The position numbers and the translations under genes were made by a program. Source: Pseudoalteromonas sp. P1-25 (GTDB taxonomy: Bacteria > Pseudomonadota > Gammaproteobacteria > Enterobacterales > Alteromonadaceae). Taken from it: a stretch of DNA of 64,000 bases. The notes under the pieces were generated by a model. That model made no database searches, had not been told where the DNA came from, and worked only from the letters and a program-made list of their open reading frames with translations. The stretch lies in assembly GCF_001401805.1 (NCBI RefSeq), contig NZ_LKDW01000004.1, positions 1 to 64,000 on the forward strand. Direction: 5' to 3'. Of this stretch, positions 44,039 to 53,036 are shown one piece after another. Position 1 is the stretch's first letter; each line of letters opens with the position of its first letter.

Positions 44039-46699
44039 TTATGGATTCGCGATAATCACGTTATCTATGCGGTATAGTGCGCCGTTGCCCATATCCCACG
44101 TAGGAAAAACCATGATCACGTTTATAGCGCTAATATCTAGGCCCGCATCAAACAGTTGCCCAATAGGGAAGGTGTATGTTTGCCACTCACCTGTAACCGG
44201 TGTTTGCCCTTCAACGCTTTGATTTAATGCCAGCTCTACTGCGCTTGAAGCGCCAATTGATTCGATTTTAAATAACCATTGAGCATCTACATTTGAGGGT
44301 GCTGTTATTACTTTTAAATCAAACTGTACAACGCCATTTTCTAACAGGGCTGATGCATCAAACGATACGTCTTCATCGGCTAAAAAGCCCATTACAGTAG
44401 GTGTTGCACCAATGCTAAACTGTGCCACTGCGCCGTGCTGATCATCGTCGGTTTCTGTAGTCGGTGTAGAGCCGCCACAGCAATCCCAAATACTCCACTG
44501 ATCGGCGACTGTATCTGTAAATACGTTTAGTTCACCAGAGGCAAATGGCGCTGCATTAGGGTTGTAAATTTTAACGTTATCTACACGGTAAACCGCGCCT
44601 TCACCTGCGCCCCATGCCGGAAAAATCATAAGTACATCAATTGCACTTACATCAAGGCCTGCACCTGCGAGATCTGATAACTTAAATGTATAAGTTTGCC
44701 ACTCGCCAGTTACTGGCGCTACACCTTCAACACTTTGCGTTAGTTCAAGCTCTGCAAACGATGTTGCGCCATTTGCTTCTACTTTAAATAACCACGGTGT
44801 AGCAGGGTCGCTTGGAGTAGATGTTACTTTTAGGTCAAACTGAATAACGCCTTCATCTAAAATGCTGCTAGCATCAAATGATTCACCTGCACCACCTGCT
44901 TCAGTACGGCTGTTAAAGCCCATAACTGTAGGCTCTGCACCAATACTAAACTCGGCAGTTAAACCGTGTTCTTCATCGTCCATTGCTTCAACAGGTGTTG
45001 AGCCGCCACAACAATCCCACATTGGCCATGCTAGGTTTTGCTCATCTTCAAAAATGGTTAGCTCTGATGATGCGCCTAGGTTGTCTTGTGTAATTTCAAC
45101 GTCGTCAATTAGAAAGGTTGCGCCTTCGCCCGTGCCCCACTCAGGAAATACCATAAGTACGTCAATTGCACTTACGTCCAAATCTAAGTCAGCAAGGTCA
45201 GAAAGTAAAAATGTGTAGGTTTGCCACTGACCCACTACAGGTGCTTGGCCTTCAACACTACTTGTAAGCGGCATATCTGCATCGGTTGAGGCTTCTGTGC
45301 TTTCAAGTTTTACAAACCAAGGTGTGTCTGGCACGCTTGGTGCGCTTGTTACTTTCATTTTAAAGCGTACGTAGCCTTCTTCTAGCATAGGTGATGCATC
45401 AAAAGGCGTTGCAGCGCCGTTTTCGTCAGTAATAAACGCATCGCGGCTAATAAAACCAACTACTGTAGGCTCGCTGCCTATTGTAAATTCAACAACGTCG
45501 CCTTGTACTTCATCACTTACAATTGCAGGTGTAGAGCCACCACAACAATCCCATGCTGGCCAGTTAGGGTTAAAGCTGTCGCCAAAAATAGTTAATGGGG
45601 TCGCAATACCGGTAGATGGCGGGCTAGGAATAGGCGCTTCGCCCTCTAGCAGGGCATCGTCTAGGCTATCGTAACCTGGGCGAATAGTTTCACACCCTTT
45701 GCCGGTATCTGGGTTTGATGCACATTGATAAACGCGTACGTAGTCAATTGCAAACGTTTGACCGTTTTCAAATGCGCTGGCATCTACGCCTAACTCATTT
45801 ACATTTTCCGGCCAGTCGCCGCCTACGGCTAAATTTAACAATAAGTGAAAGTCTTTATCGTAAGGTGCGCTATCCCAGTGGGTTTCAAGCTCCCCAGAGC
45901 CTTGTTCGAAATATTCTGCAAACCAACCGCGGTGAGCAAGGCCTACCGCTTCGCCATTGGCATTAGTGCGTACTTCTGATTGGCGCTGTGTGGCGTATAG
46001 GTAGCCATCAACGTACCAGCGTATTTCACCTTCTTGCCATTCTACTGCGTAAGTATGAAAATCATCTGCTGGGTTGCTATCTTCCGGAAATTTATATTCT
46101 TGGCCTGTGTAGCTGTTATCTGGCCATGCACGGCCATAGTGCAATGTTCCATGAATGCTTGATTCAACACCGCCATCTTCGTCAGCAGTTTTTAGGTTTA
46201 CTGATTCTAAAACATCAATTTCGCCTGAGCGTGGCCATGTACCGTATTCTTCATCGGTTGGTAACATCCAAAATGCAGGCCAGCTGCCTTGCCCCGAAGG
46301 TAGCTTTGCACGTACTTCAAAGCGGCCATAAGTAAAATCAGCATTATAGCGGGTATTTAAACGCGCAGAGGTGTAGGGCTTTTCAGCGCCTTCTGTCGCT
46401 GGTAGGGCAACAATGTTTAACACACCGTCTTGTATAAAGGCGTTTTCTTCGCTGTCGGTGTAACATTGTTTTTCGTTGTTACCACCGCCATCGCAGTTTA
46501 ATTCAAAGTTCCATTTGTTAGTATCAATGGCTGAGCCTTCAAACTCGTCGCTCCAAACTAATTGCCAATCTGAAACTGGCTCAGAAGCGTCGATATTTTC
46601 AAAATTAGATGTTGTGGCAGAGTCGCCACCACAGCCTGCTAAAGATGCTAATGAAATAGCAGCCAGTAAGCGAGCAATGTGTGTTTTTTCAATGTTCAT
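44039..46699 (-). CDS. GH16 beta-1,3-glucanase (laminarinase) lipoprotein with three C-terminal repeats
   Basis: The 886-residue protein begins with a lipoprotein signal (LASLAGC, lipid-modified Cys23). A GH16 domain follows (about 45-326) with the catalytic ExDxxE motif at Glu160, Asp162 and Glu165 in SGEIDVLES. Three tandem modules of about 165 residues come next (about 368-537, 547-713, 725-884). Each opens with WDCCGGSTP, then has a [F]xIGxxPTVxGF string and ends with a [D]xxVDNV-like strand, as in carbohydrate-binding modules. It would cleave laminarin at the cell surface. Two LacI-type operators lie upstream. Confidence 0.85.
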   Translation of the reverse strand: MNIEKTHIARLLAAISLASLAGCGGDSATTSNFENIDASEPVSDWQLVWSDEFEGSAIDTNKWNFELNCDGGGNNEKQCYTDSEENAFIQDGVLNIVALPATEGAEKPYTSARLNTRYNADFTYGRFEVRAKLPSGQGSWPAFWMLPTDEEYGTWPRSGEIDVLESVNLKTADEDGGVESSIHGTLHYGRAWPDNSYTGQEYKFPEDSNPADDFHTYAVEWQEGEIRWYVDGYLYATQRQSEVRTNANGEAVGLAHRGWFAEYFEQGSGELETHWDSAPYDKDFHLLLNLAVGGDWPENVNELGVDASAFENGQTFAIDYVRVYQCASNPDTGKGCETIRPGYDSLDDALLEGEAPIPSPPSTGIATPLTIFGDSFNPNWPAWDCCGGSTPAIVSDEVQGDVVEFTIGSEPTVVGFISRDAFITDENGAATPFDASPMLEEGYVRFKMKVTSAPSVPDTPWFVKLESTEASTDADMPLTSSVEGQAPVVGQWQTYTFLLSDLADLDLDVSAIDVLMVFPEWGTGEGATFLIDDVEITQDNLGASSELTIFEDEQNLAWPMWDCCGGSTPVEAMDDEEHGLTAEFSIGAEPTVMGFNSRTEAGGAGESFDASSILDEGVIQFDLKVTSTPSDPATPWLFKVEANGATSFAELELTQSVEGVAPVTGEWQTYTFKLSDLAGAGLDVSAIDVLMIFPAWGAGEGAVYRVDNVKIYNPNAAPFASGELNVFTDTVADQWSIWDCCGGSTPTTETDDDQHGAVAQFSIGATPTVMGFLADEDVSFDASALLENGVVQFDLKVITAPSNVDAQWLFKIESIGASSAVELALNQSVEGQTPVTGEWQTYTFPIGQLFDAGLDISAINVIMVFPTWDMGNGALYRIDNVIIANP

Positions 46700-46773
46700 A
46701 GCTGAACCCCGGTTTCACAGATTGTTGTCAGAATGTGTGTTTAAACTTATTTAAAAGAACTCTATTTATTTTT

Positions 46774-46787
46774 TGTAAGCGCTTACA
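46774..46787. promoter_or_regulatory. LacI-type operator 1 upstream of the laminarinase gene
   Basis: TGTAAGCGCTTACA is a perfect 14-bp palindrome with the central GC/CG pair typical of LacI-family operators, 75 bases upstream of the GH16 start. It differs from the sucrose operator core. Confidence 0.8.
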
Positions 46788-46801
46788 TTCGCCATGTGTT
46801 T

Positions 46802-46815
46802 TGTAAGCGCTTACA
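46802..46815. promoter_or_regulatory. LacI-type operator 2 upstream of the laminarinase gene
   Basis: This is a second identical TGTAAGCGCTTACA, extended to the 16-bp palindrome TTGTAAGCGCTTACAA (46801-46816). The two centres are 28 bases apart, fitting cooperative binding by one regulator. No LacI gene is next to this locus. Confidence 0.8.
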
Positions 46816-47060
46816 AATAATATTGCGCACTACGTAAATGGTCAACATATTTGTGAGTTTTATTTACATTTAGTTTACGGTAAGACCAGTTTACCAAGCC
46901 GGCTATTTATTAAAATAGTAGTTTAATCATGGGGTTGTATTTTTACTCTAGGTTTTTTGGTCAGCTAGTATACAACATTTTTAAAGCGCACTTAGCGGAG
47001 TAAGAGAGTCATTAGCTGGTTTTTAATCGGTACATTTGTAAGATTATATTGCGTTATTTC
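46816..47060. other. Intergenic region with a GntR/FadR-like site
   Basis: No gene is present. At 46879-46893 the string GGTAAGACCAGTTTA repeats the site at 15467-15481 and lies within the weak palindrome GGTAA...TTACC. The rest is AT-rich. Confidence 0.45.
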
Positions 47061-47085
47061 ACCTGCTTACGGTGTGTAAGCAGGT
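47061..47085 (-). terminator. Hairpin at the end of the eight-gene operon
   Basis: ACCTGCTTAC (47061-47070) and GTAAGCAGGT (47076-47085) form a perfect 10-bp stem 16 bases after the last stop. No strong T-tract follows on the minus strand. Confidence 0.6.
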
Positions 47086-47101
47086 AAAATATAGCTACAG
47101 G

Positions 47102-47893
47102 CTAGTTATTTTTAAAAGGCATAATGAGCAACGCCCAAAGGGAGGCATTTTGTTTTTGGCTTGGGTATTCTTTTAAGCCAATATCGATGTTGTTATCGGC
47201 TTTTTGCGCTTCATTTTTGTAACTACCAAACAGTTTGTCCCACCAAATAACGCTAAATCCGTAGTTTGAATTGGTTTCGCTAACACGTTGGCTATGGTGA
47301 ATACGATGCAGTATTTGGGTCATTAAAATTAATCGAAGTGGTTTTTCTATAGCTTGTGGTAAGCGTATATTTGCGTGGTTAAACAGCGCTAAACCGTTAA
47401 GTGCTATTTCAAATATTAATACAGCAATAGCGGGTACACCCAAAGCGGTAACGGCAATCAATTTTATAACTATGCTGAGCACAATTTCGATAGGGTGAAA
47501 ACGCAAACCTGTGCTGGTATCTACGTGCGCATCGGCGTGGTGTACACGGTGCAAGCGCCACAAAATAGGCACCTGGTGAAATAGCCGGTGCTGCCAATAA
47601 ATAAGTATATCAAGCAGTAATATGCTTAAAATAATAGCAACACTACTTGGTATGGCTATTTGATTAAATAAACCGATACCGTGCTCTTGGTTATAAAGCG
47701 CGACGGCAGTTAAGCCTATTGGCACACTTAAGCGCGCAATTAATGATGAAGCAAACACCAGCCCAAAATTAGCAAACCATCGGGTGTTATTTTTTATAGG
47801 TGATTTACGTGCAGGCATGCGCGATTCTAGCAGCATCATAATAACCAAAATGCTAAAAAAGAATCCTAGTCGCCACCAAATTTCATTACTCAT
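47102..47893 (-). CDS. Sterol desaturase / fatty acid hydroxylase superfamily membrane protein
   Basis: From the ATG that overlaps the upstream stop region, the protein has 263 residues. It has four or more membrane helices and the histidine clusters of the diiron superfamily: WQHRLFH, HRVHHADAH and HRIHHSQR. Members hydroxylate or desaturate lipids. It is the last gene of the operon and overlaps the phosphatidyltransferase gene by 8 bases, so a lipid-modifying job beside that enzyme is plausible. A start 18 bases further upstream is also possible. Confidence 0.8.
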   Translation of the reverse strand: MSNEIWWRLGFFFSILVIMMLLESRMPARKSPIKNNTRWFANFGLVFASSLIARLSVPIGLTAVALYNQEHGIGLFNQIAIPSSVAIILSILLLDILIYWQHRLFHQVPILWRLHRVHHADAHVDTSTGLRFHPIEIVLSIVIKLIAVTALGVPAIAVLIFEIALNGLALFNHANIRLPQAIEKPLRLILMTQILHRIHHSQRVSETNSNYGFSVIWWDKLFGSYKNEAQKADNNIDIGLKEYPSQKQNASLWALLIMPFKNN

Positions 47894-48530
47894 TGGCTTG
47901 TGTAACCTCATCAGCTTCTTGGCGTTTTAACGTGTTATACCCACCATGTATACGTGTAAAAATGGTAATAGCGCATGCAGTGGCAAAAATACTCGCCATT
48001 ATGGCAAAGTGCTGCGGCCAAATACAAAAAGCAATAAACAGCGCTATGGTTTCTGTGCCTTCGGTTAAGCCATTTAAATAGTAAAAGCTTTTGTATTTAA
48101 ACTGGGGCTTATCGAGCTTAAATTTTTCGGCTGCAATGGCAAAGGCTAAAAAGCTTGAGCCAGTGCCTATAAAGGTGGCCAATAATACCGCACCTGCAAT
48201 CGCGTTTTGCTCGGGGTTTGCCAAAATAAAGCCAAGCGGAATTGCCGCGTAAAATAAAAAGTCGAGGGTAATATCTAAAAAACCGCCAGCGCTTGAACTT
48301 AAATTTGCATATCGTGCCAATGCACCATCTAGCCCATCTAAAATACGATTTAAAGCAATAGCCGCTAACGCTGCGTACCACATTTCATATGCAATTAATG
48401 GCACAGCTAATAGCCCTATTAAAAAGCCTGCCACAGTGAGTTGGTCGGGCGTTATACCGCGCTTGTGGATTAACGCTACAACCGGAGTTAACAGTGGCTT
48501 TATAACTGGGGTGATGTATTTATCTAACAT
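47886..48530 (-). CDS. CDP-alcohol phosphatidyltransferase family protein, YnjF-like
   Basis: The 214-residue membrane protein has the family signature D-G-x2-A-R-x8-G-x3-D-x3-D, read as DGALARYANLSSSAG, then GFLDITLD. The enzymes transfer a phosphatidyl group from CDP-diacylglycerol to an alcohol. In E. coli ynjF also lies beside ynjBCD, which makes this a conserved linkage. The alcohol acceptor is unknown. The gene follows the ATPase gene by 22 bases. Confidence 0.8.
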   Translation of the reverse strand: MLDKYITPVIKPLLTPVVALIHKRGITPDQLTVAGFLIGLLAVPLIAYEMWYAALAAIALNRILDGLDGALARYANLSSSAGGFLDITLDFLFYAAIPLGFILANPEQNAIAGAVLLATFIGTGSSFLAFAIAAEKFKLDKPQFKYKSFYYLNGLTEGTETIALFIAFCIWPQHFAIMASIFATACAITIFTRIHGGYNTLKRQEADEVTQANE

Positions 48531-48552
48531 GCTCGTTGCCTTGTGCTTTTAC

Positions 48553-49191
48553 TTATTTGGCTAAATTTAAAGTGATCTGTTTGCCGTTTGCGGCCTCTGC
48601 ATCGCTATGATCGTGGGTGACCATAATAGCGGGCAGTTTGTGCTCACGTATTTGGCTAAATACCAACTCGCGGGTATCTACTCTTAATTGGGTATCGAGT
48701 TTGCTAAAGGGCTCATCAAGCAAAATAGCTTTTGGCTCGCTCAATAGCATACGCAGTAAAGCAACGCGGGCTTGTTGCCCACCAGAGAGGTTGTCGGGGT
48801 GGCGATTAGCCATGCCTTTTAATCCTACTTGTTCAAGCGCGTGCTCTATTTTTTCGAGGCGCTTTTTTTTATTGCCTTTAGGCATAGCAAAGGCAATGTT
48901 ATCGCTTACCGACAAATGCGAAAATAATAACGCGTCTTGGTAAAGCACGCCTATATGACGTAAATGAGTAGGTAAGTTATTAATGTTTTTGCCGTTAAGC
49001 CACACTTCACCATTTGCGCTAAAGCCGCTGGGTAATGTGCCTGTAAGCCAATTTAATAAACTCGATTTACCACTGCCTGATGGCCCCATAATGGTGAGTA
49101 TTTCGCCGCCTTTTACTTGCTCGTTTAAACTAAGTAATTGCTCGTTTTGACGATAAAGCTCACAATTTTTAATCTCTAAAGATGACTGCAT
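48553..49191 (-). CDS. ABC transporter ATP-binding protein, YnjD-like
   Basis: The 212-residue ATPase has Walker A GPSGSGKS at 36-43, signature LSGGQQ at 135-140, Walker B AILLDE at 155-160 and a terminal THDHSDAEA switch segment. The short length is like thiamine- and iron-type importers (ThiQ and FbpC relatives) without a regulatory extension. It serves the fused permease encoded just upstream. Confidence 0.85.
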   Translation of the reverse strand: MQSSLEIKNCELYRQNEQLLSLNEQVKGGEILTIMGPSGSGKSSLLNWLTGTLPSGFSANGEVWLNGKNINNLPTHLRHIGVLYQDALLFSHLSVSDNIAFAMPKGNKKKRLEKIEHALEQVGLKGMANRHPDNLSGGQQARVALLRMLLSEPKAILLDEPFSKLDTQLRVDTRELVFSQIREHKLPAIMVTHDHSDAEAANGKQITLNLAK

Positions 49192-49213
49192 TAAAAACCT
49201 TTTAATTTATGGG

Positions 49214-50968
49214 TTAGCGTTGTGCGCTTTTAAAAAAATACTTAGGTAACACCCACGCCAGTATAAAGCCAAAGAGTGGCAATGCCATTTGCATAATGGC
49301 ATACACAGCACTGGTGCGCCTACTTGCGCCATTAGCAAGGGTAACCGCTTCGGTTGTTATGGTTGCTATGCGCCCGCCACCGGCTAAAAGAGTCGGTAAA
49401 TATTGGCCAAAACTAATGGCCAAACCAAGTGCGGCCGCAATTAAAATAGGGGCAAATAACTGGGGTAATTTTACGTGTAAAAACACTTTGCAGGGTGTTG
49501 CGCCAAGGCTTGCTGCTACTTGAGCAAAGCGAGGGTCTAATCGCCTATAACTGCTCGCAAGCGATAAAAACACATACGGTAGTACAAACAATAAATGGGT
49601 AAATACTACATTAAAAAACGCAGCTTGGTTATTGACTAATTGTTGCAGCCACACCAGGCCAAATAAAAACGCAATACTTGGTACAAGCAGCGGTAAATAA
49701 ATAATTAAACTGGTAAAGCGCGACATGGGTTTTGCACTTAATTGCTCTGACTCTAAGCACAAAAGCGTAATTATAATGGCAAATAACGTTGTTACTAACC
49801 CTACAGCAAGGGTATTAAAAAGCGGGCTTTGCATTTGCATTAGCGCGCTTTTAAAGTGAAGTAGCGTAAGCTGCTCAGGCAAAGCCGCCGGAAAGCGCCA
49901 AAAACCAGCGACAGACCACATAATCAAGCCAATTAACGAGAGCAATATAAAGCTAATTACAAATACTGTAAGGACGGTCGTTATTTTTTGCCAATAAATG
50001 CCGCCGTATTCTCGCTCGCCATTGGTGAGTAAATCATTAAATAATGCTTTTATCGCTTTTTCGCCGCTAAGCCAAAATGCTAACAATCCAGCAGTAAGCA
50101 CAAGCTGCAATAACGCCCCAGCAGACGCTTTAATACGCAGGTTTAAATCTACATCGTTAAACCAGTGCATAATCGCCACGGCAAGTGTTGGCGGGGTATT
50201 TGGCCCTAGAATAAGAGGCATTTCTACACTTGCGCTGGCATAAGCCAATACGGCTAAAATGGGTAGGCGCAGTAATGGATAAAGGCTTGGTAATATTACT
50301 TTAAAAAAAGCAGTCATAGGGCAGTAGCCTAAATTAAGCGCTACTTTATGTTGCTGGCGCAGCTTTTTGCCAAGCTCAGGTTGGGCAAGCACACCTAGCG
50401 CCATTAACAGTAAAAAAGGCAGCTCTTTAAGCGTTAGCCCTAAAATTATACTAATGCCAAACGAGTCATGCGGAAACATTCCGTTAGGGGCAAGCTCCCA
50501 ACCACTTAACCACGGCGATACTAAACGCGAGATCATACCCGAAGGAGCAATTAAAAAACCAACGGCTATAGCCGCTGCCGCGTGGGGTATTACCAATATT
50601 GGGCTCAGTAAACGTTGAATACGGTTAAGCCACGGGCTATTAAAAAATGCCGCTAAAATCATTAACGTAATGACAAAGGCAAGTAAGGTACTTATTAATC
50701 CGCTGCCAACACTTAGCATCACCATATGTGTTAGGCCGGGTGTTTGCATAAGCATAGTAAAGCCATGTAGGCCAAACGTTGTATGCTCAAGTACCGGTGC
50801 ATAGCCAAAAGCGGGCAATAGCACGCTGATTAAACCGCCTATTACAGGCAAAATTAGCAATGCCAGTAAAAAGCGTGGGCTTAATTTTACAATGCGGGTG
50901 AACATATCAGTGCTGCAATGCGTTGTTGCTTTAGTATTTACAGCTACACTTTTTGAAATAACGCTCAT
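49214..50968 (-). CDS. ABC transporter permease, fused two-domain, YnjC-like
   Basis: From the ATG overlapping the YnjB stop (ATGA), the protein has 584 residues and about twelve membrane helices in two homologous halves. Each half has an EAA-like loop (LNLGYCPMTAFFKVILP and AASLGATPCKVFLHVKLPQ). This duplicated layout is that of ThiP/YnjC. It would import a small solute with the binding protein and ATPase beside it. The substrate is not established. Confidence 0.85.
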   Translation of the reverse strand: MSVISKSVAVNTKATTHCSTDMFTRIVKLSPRFLLALLILPVIGGLISVLLPAFGYAPVLEHTTFGLHGFTMLMQTPGLTHMVMLSVGSGLISTLLAFVITLMILAAFFNSPWLNRIQRLLSPILVIPHAAAAIAVGFLIAPSGMISRLVSPWLSGWELAPNGMFPHDSFGISIILGLTLKELPFLLLMALGVLAQPELGKKLRQQHKVALNLGYCPMTAFFKVILPSLYPLLRLPILAVLAYASASVEMPLILGPNTPPTLAVAIMHWFNDVDLNLRIKASAGALLQLVLTAGLLAFWLSGEKAIKALFNDLLTNGEREYGGIYWQKITTVLTVFVISFILLSLIGLIMWSVAGFWRFPAALPEQLTLLHFKSALMQMQSPLFNTLAVGLVTTLFAIIITLLCLESEQLSAKPMSRFTSLIIYLPLLVPSIAFLFGLVWLQQLVNNQAAFFNVVFTHLLFVLPYVFLSLASSYRRLDPRFAQVAASLGATPCKVFLHVKLPQLFAPILIAAALGLAISFGQYLPTLLAGGGRIATITTEAVTLANGASRRTSAVYAIMQMALPLFGFILAWVLPKYFFKSAQR

Positions 50969-52242
50969 TGGCTTACTCCATAACGCGCTTGCCACCCTTG
51001 CATAATAGCGTTTACCCAGCTTGGGTGTGGCTCGCTAAGCGTGCGTTTAATACTATTTAAAGGCAGCGCGCTTGGGTGTGGTTGCGTTGTTTTAAATAAG
51101 GCTTGTTGCTGTGGTGTTAGCGTTGATTGAATAAGTACTGTTTTATCGCCCCATACATGCGCTTTTTGTTTTTGAGCTTGCGCCTCTGGGCTTAATAAAA
51201 AATTAGCCACTAACTGCGCACCTTGATGGTGGCTAGCATTATAAGGAATAGCCACAAAGTGGGTGTTACTTAAACTGCCATCTTGCATTGCATAACTGCG
51301 AATACTTTTTGGTAAATCATAACGTTTAACGGCGGCAGGTACTTCGGGCGCAGAAAACGTAAACGCGATGCTTAGCTCGGTGTCGCCTACTAAACGGCGC
51401 ATTTGCGCGCCACTTTGCATAAAGTGTTTGCCACCGTGCCAAAGTGTTGGGTGCAGCTTATTTAAAAAGTCCCATAATGGACTTAATATTTGGGCTGTGT
51501 TTTTAGCTGTAGCAGGCTGATTTAACTGCGCTTTAAGTGTGTCATCACTTTGTTGATGTAGCATAACAAGCGCGTATTTTAAAAAGCTCATGCCTAAAAA
51601 ATCAGGGGGTTTGGGGTAACTAAAGCGCCCTGGGTTTTGTGCGCTCCAGCTAAGCAATTGGTTTAAGGTTGTGGGTAGTGTGTTATTGGCAGTGCCGTCA
51701 ATTGCTAAACTGTCGTAGTAAAAGGTGAGCGAAGCTTGGCCCCAAGGGGCTTCCATTCCATTAGTGGGTATTCCAAAATCAAAATTAACCGCAGGGTTAT
51801 TGCTAGGGTCGGTGTAGCTAAAATTAGGCAGCTTATTAGCCCATTGTTTAAGTAATAATGAGTGCTCGCTCATGGTGGAAAAGTTAGCACCGTTTATCCA
51901 AATTAAATCTACGCTGCCTTTATCGTTATTATTTGCTGATTTTTCGGCCAGTACGCGGCTTACAGCTTCGCTGGTATCACTGAGCTTTACGTGTACTAAG
52001 TTAATGTTGTATTTAGCTTTTACTTGTTTTGCAGCCCATTGGATATACGCATTTATTTGCGCATCACCGCCCCACGCATAAAAATACACGCTTTGGTTTT
52101 TACCTAAGCTTTCAACTTGCTGCCAACGGCTTTGTAATTGTGTACTTGCTAGGCTTTTAAAGCTAATAACTAGGCAAATGCAAAACGCGACACAGCACAC
52201 GCTGTATCGCGATAATGTTTGCCATAATTTATTGGCGAGCAT
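50965..52242 (-). CDS. Periplasmic substrate-binding protein, YnjB-like
   Basis: The 425-residue protein has a signal peptide (CVAFCICLVISFKSLAS). A type-2 binding-protein body follows, with YFYAWGGDAQINAYIQWAA near residues 52-70 and GIPTNGMEAPWGQASLTFYY in the middle. It resembles E. coli YnjB of the putative YnjBCD importer. It overlaps the DUF547 gene upstream by 14 bases and the permease gene by 4 bases, so translation is coupled. Confidence 0.85.
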   Translation of the reverse strand: MLANKLWQTLSRYSVCCVAFCICLVISFKSLASTQLQSRWQQVESLGKNQSVYFYAWGGDAQINAYIQWAAKQVKAKYNINLVHVKLSDTSEAVSRVLAEKSANNNDKGSVDLIWINGANFSTMSEHSLLLKQWANKLPNFSYTDPSNNPAVNFDFGIPTNGMEAPWGQASLTFYYDSLAIDGTANNTLPTTLNQLLSWSAQNPGRFSYPKPPDFLGMSFLKYALVMLHQQSDDTLKAQLNQPATAKNTAQILSPLWDFLNKLHPTLWHGGKHFMQSGAQMRRLVGDTELSIAFTFSAPEVPAAVKRYDLPKSIRSYAMQDGSLSNTHFVAIPYNASHHQGAQLVANFLLSPEAQAQKQKAHVWGDKTVLIQSTLTPQQQALFKTTQPHPSALPLNSIKRTLSEPHPSWVNAIMQGWQARYGVSQ

Positions 52243-53035
52243 TTAAATCCCAGCTGTAATCTAAAAACTTAATCTTCATGTTATCGTTTTTAAGGGCTAT
52301 TTGCTGTGCAGGGGTTAAGTTAAGTGCTTTAGGGTGTTGCAAAAAAAACTGCTGCAATGTGTTTGCACCTTTAAAACCTTGTTCAAAATCATCGCCGTAC
52401 CACTTAAATATTGAAGACACACTGAGCGTGTTGTCTTGCGCTATATTACGGGTTGTGTCTGATAAAAAACGTACCGTTTGCTCTTGTAGTTGTGCTTCTA
52501 ATGTATCAGCAGTATACGCTTCTTCACGAAGTGCAGGGCAGCCAATACTTGCACAATTTACAGCAAAGTGAATACGTGGGTCGTTGTATTTACCACTGCC
52601 ACGTATTAAACCATGCTCTATATCATCAAGGCTGCGAGTTTTACCAAGTAATGGCACAAACTCTTTGCTCCATGGTGAGCTAAAAAAACTGCCTAAATCT
52701 TTAATCGATTTAAGGTTTGGGTATTTTGTTAATATAAGCTCAACAGTAAAGGCGTTATATGCGTTGATTAAAAACGCCAGCTGCTTTGGTTTTTCCCATT
52801 TATCAAACTCATTTTGCGTAACCGCCGATAACGAATCTAAATAGGTTTTAAGCTCGCTGTGCTTAGCTTTAATTGCTGCATAATCAACCTCTGTGCTGTG
52901 GTCATGATTAATAGCTACAACATGATTGTTTAATAACGCATTCCAGCTGTCGTGCATGTTTTGGGCATTGCTCGCAAACGATGTTGCAAGCAAAGCAGAC
53001 CCTAACAAGAGCGCTTTTAAAGGTGTTTTAAACAT
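52229..53035 (-). CDS. DUF547 protein, periplasmic
   Basis: The 268-residue protein starts at the ATG giving a clear signal peptide (LKALLLGSALLATSFASNAQ). DUF547 signatures follow: FLINAYNAFTVELIL, IHFAVNCASIGCPAL and FKWYGDDF. The conserved Cys-containing NCASIGCP motif recalls a papain-like active site. The gene begins 1 base after the reductase stop. A 5'-extended frame reaching 53113 would overlap that gene and is rejected. DUF547 genes often sit beside TVP38/reductase genes. The function is unknown. Confidence 0.8.
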   Translation of the reverse strand: MFKTPLKALLLGSALLATSFASNAQNMHDSWNALLNNHVVAINHDHSTEVDYAAIKAKHSELKTYLDSLSAVTQNEFDKWEKPKQLAFLINAYNAFTVELILTKYPNLKSIKDLGSFFSSPWSKEFVPLLGKTRSLDDIEHGLIRGSGKYNDPRIHFAVNCASIGCPALREEAYTADTLEAQLQEQTVRFLSDTTRNIAQDNTLSVSSIFKWYGDDFEQGFKGANTLQQFFLQHPKALNLTPAQQIALKNDNMKIKFLDYSWDLNARQ

Positions 53036-53036
53036 A

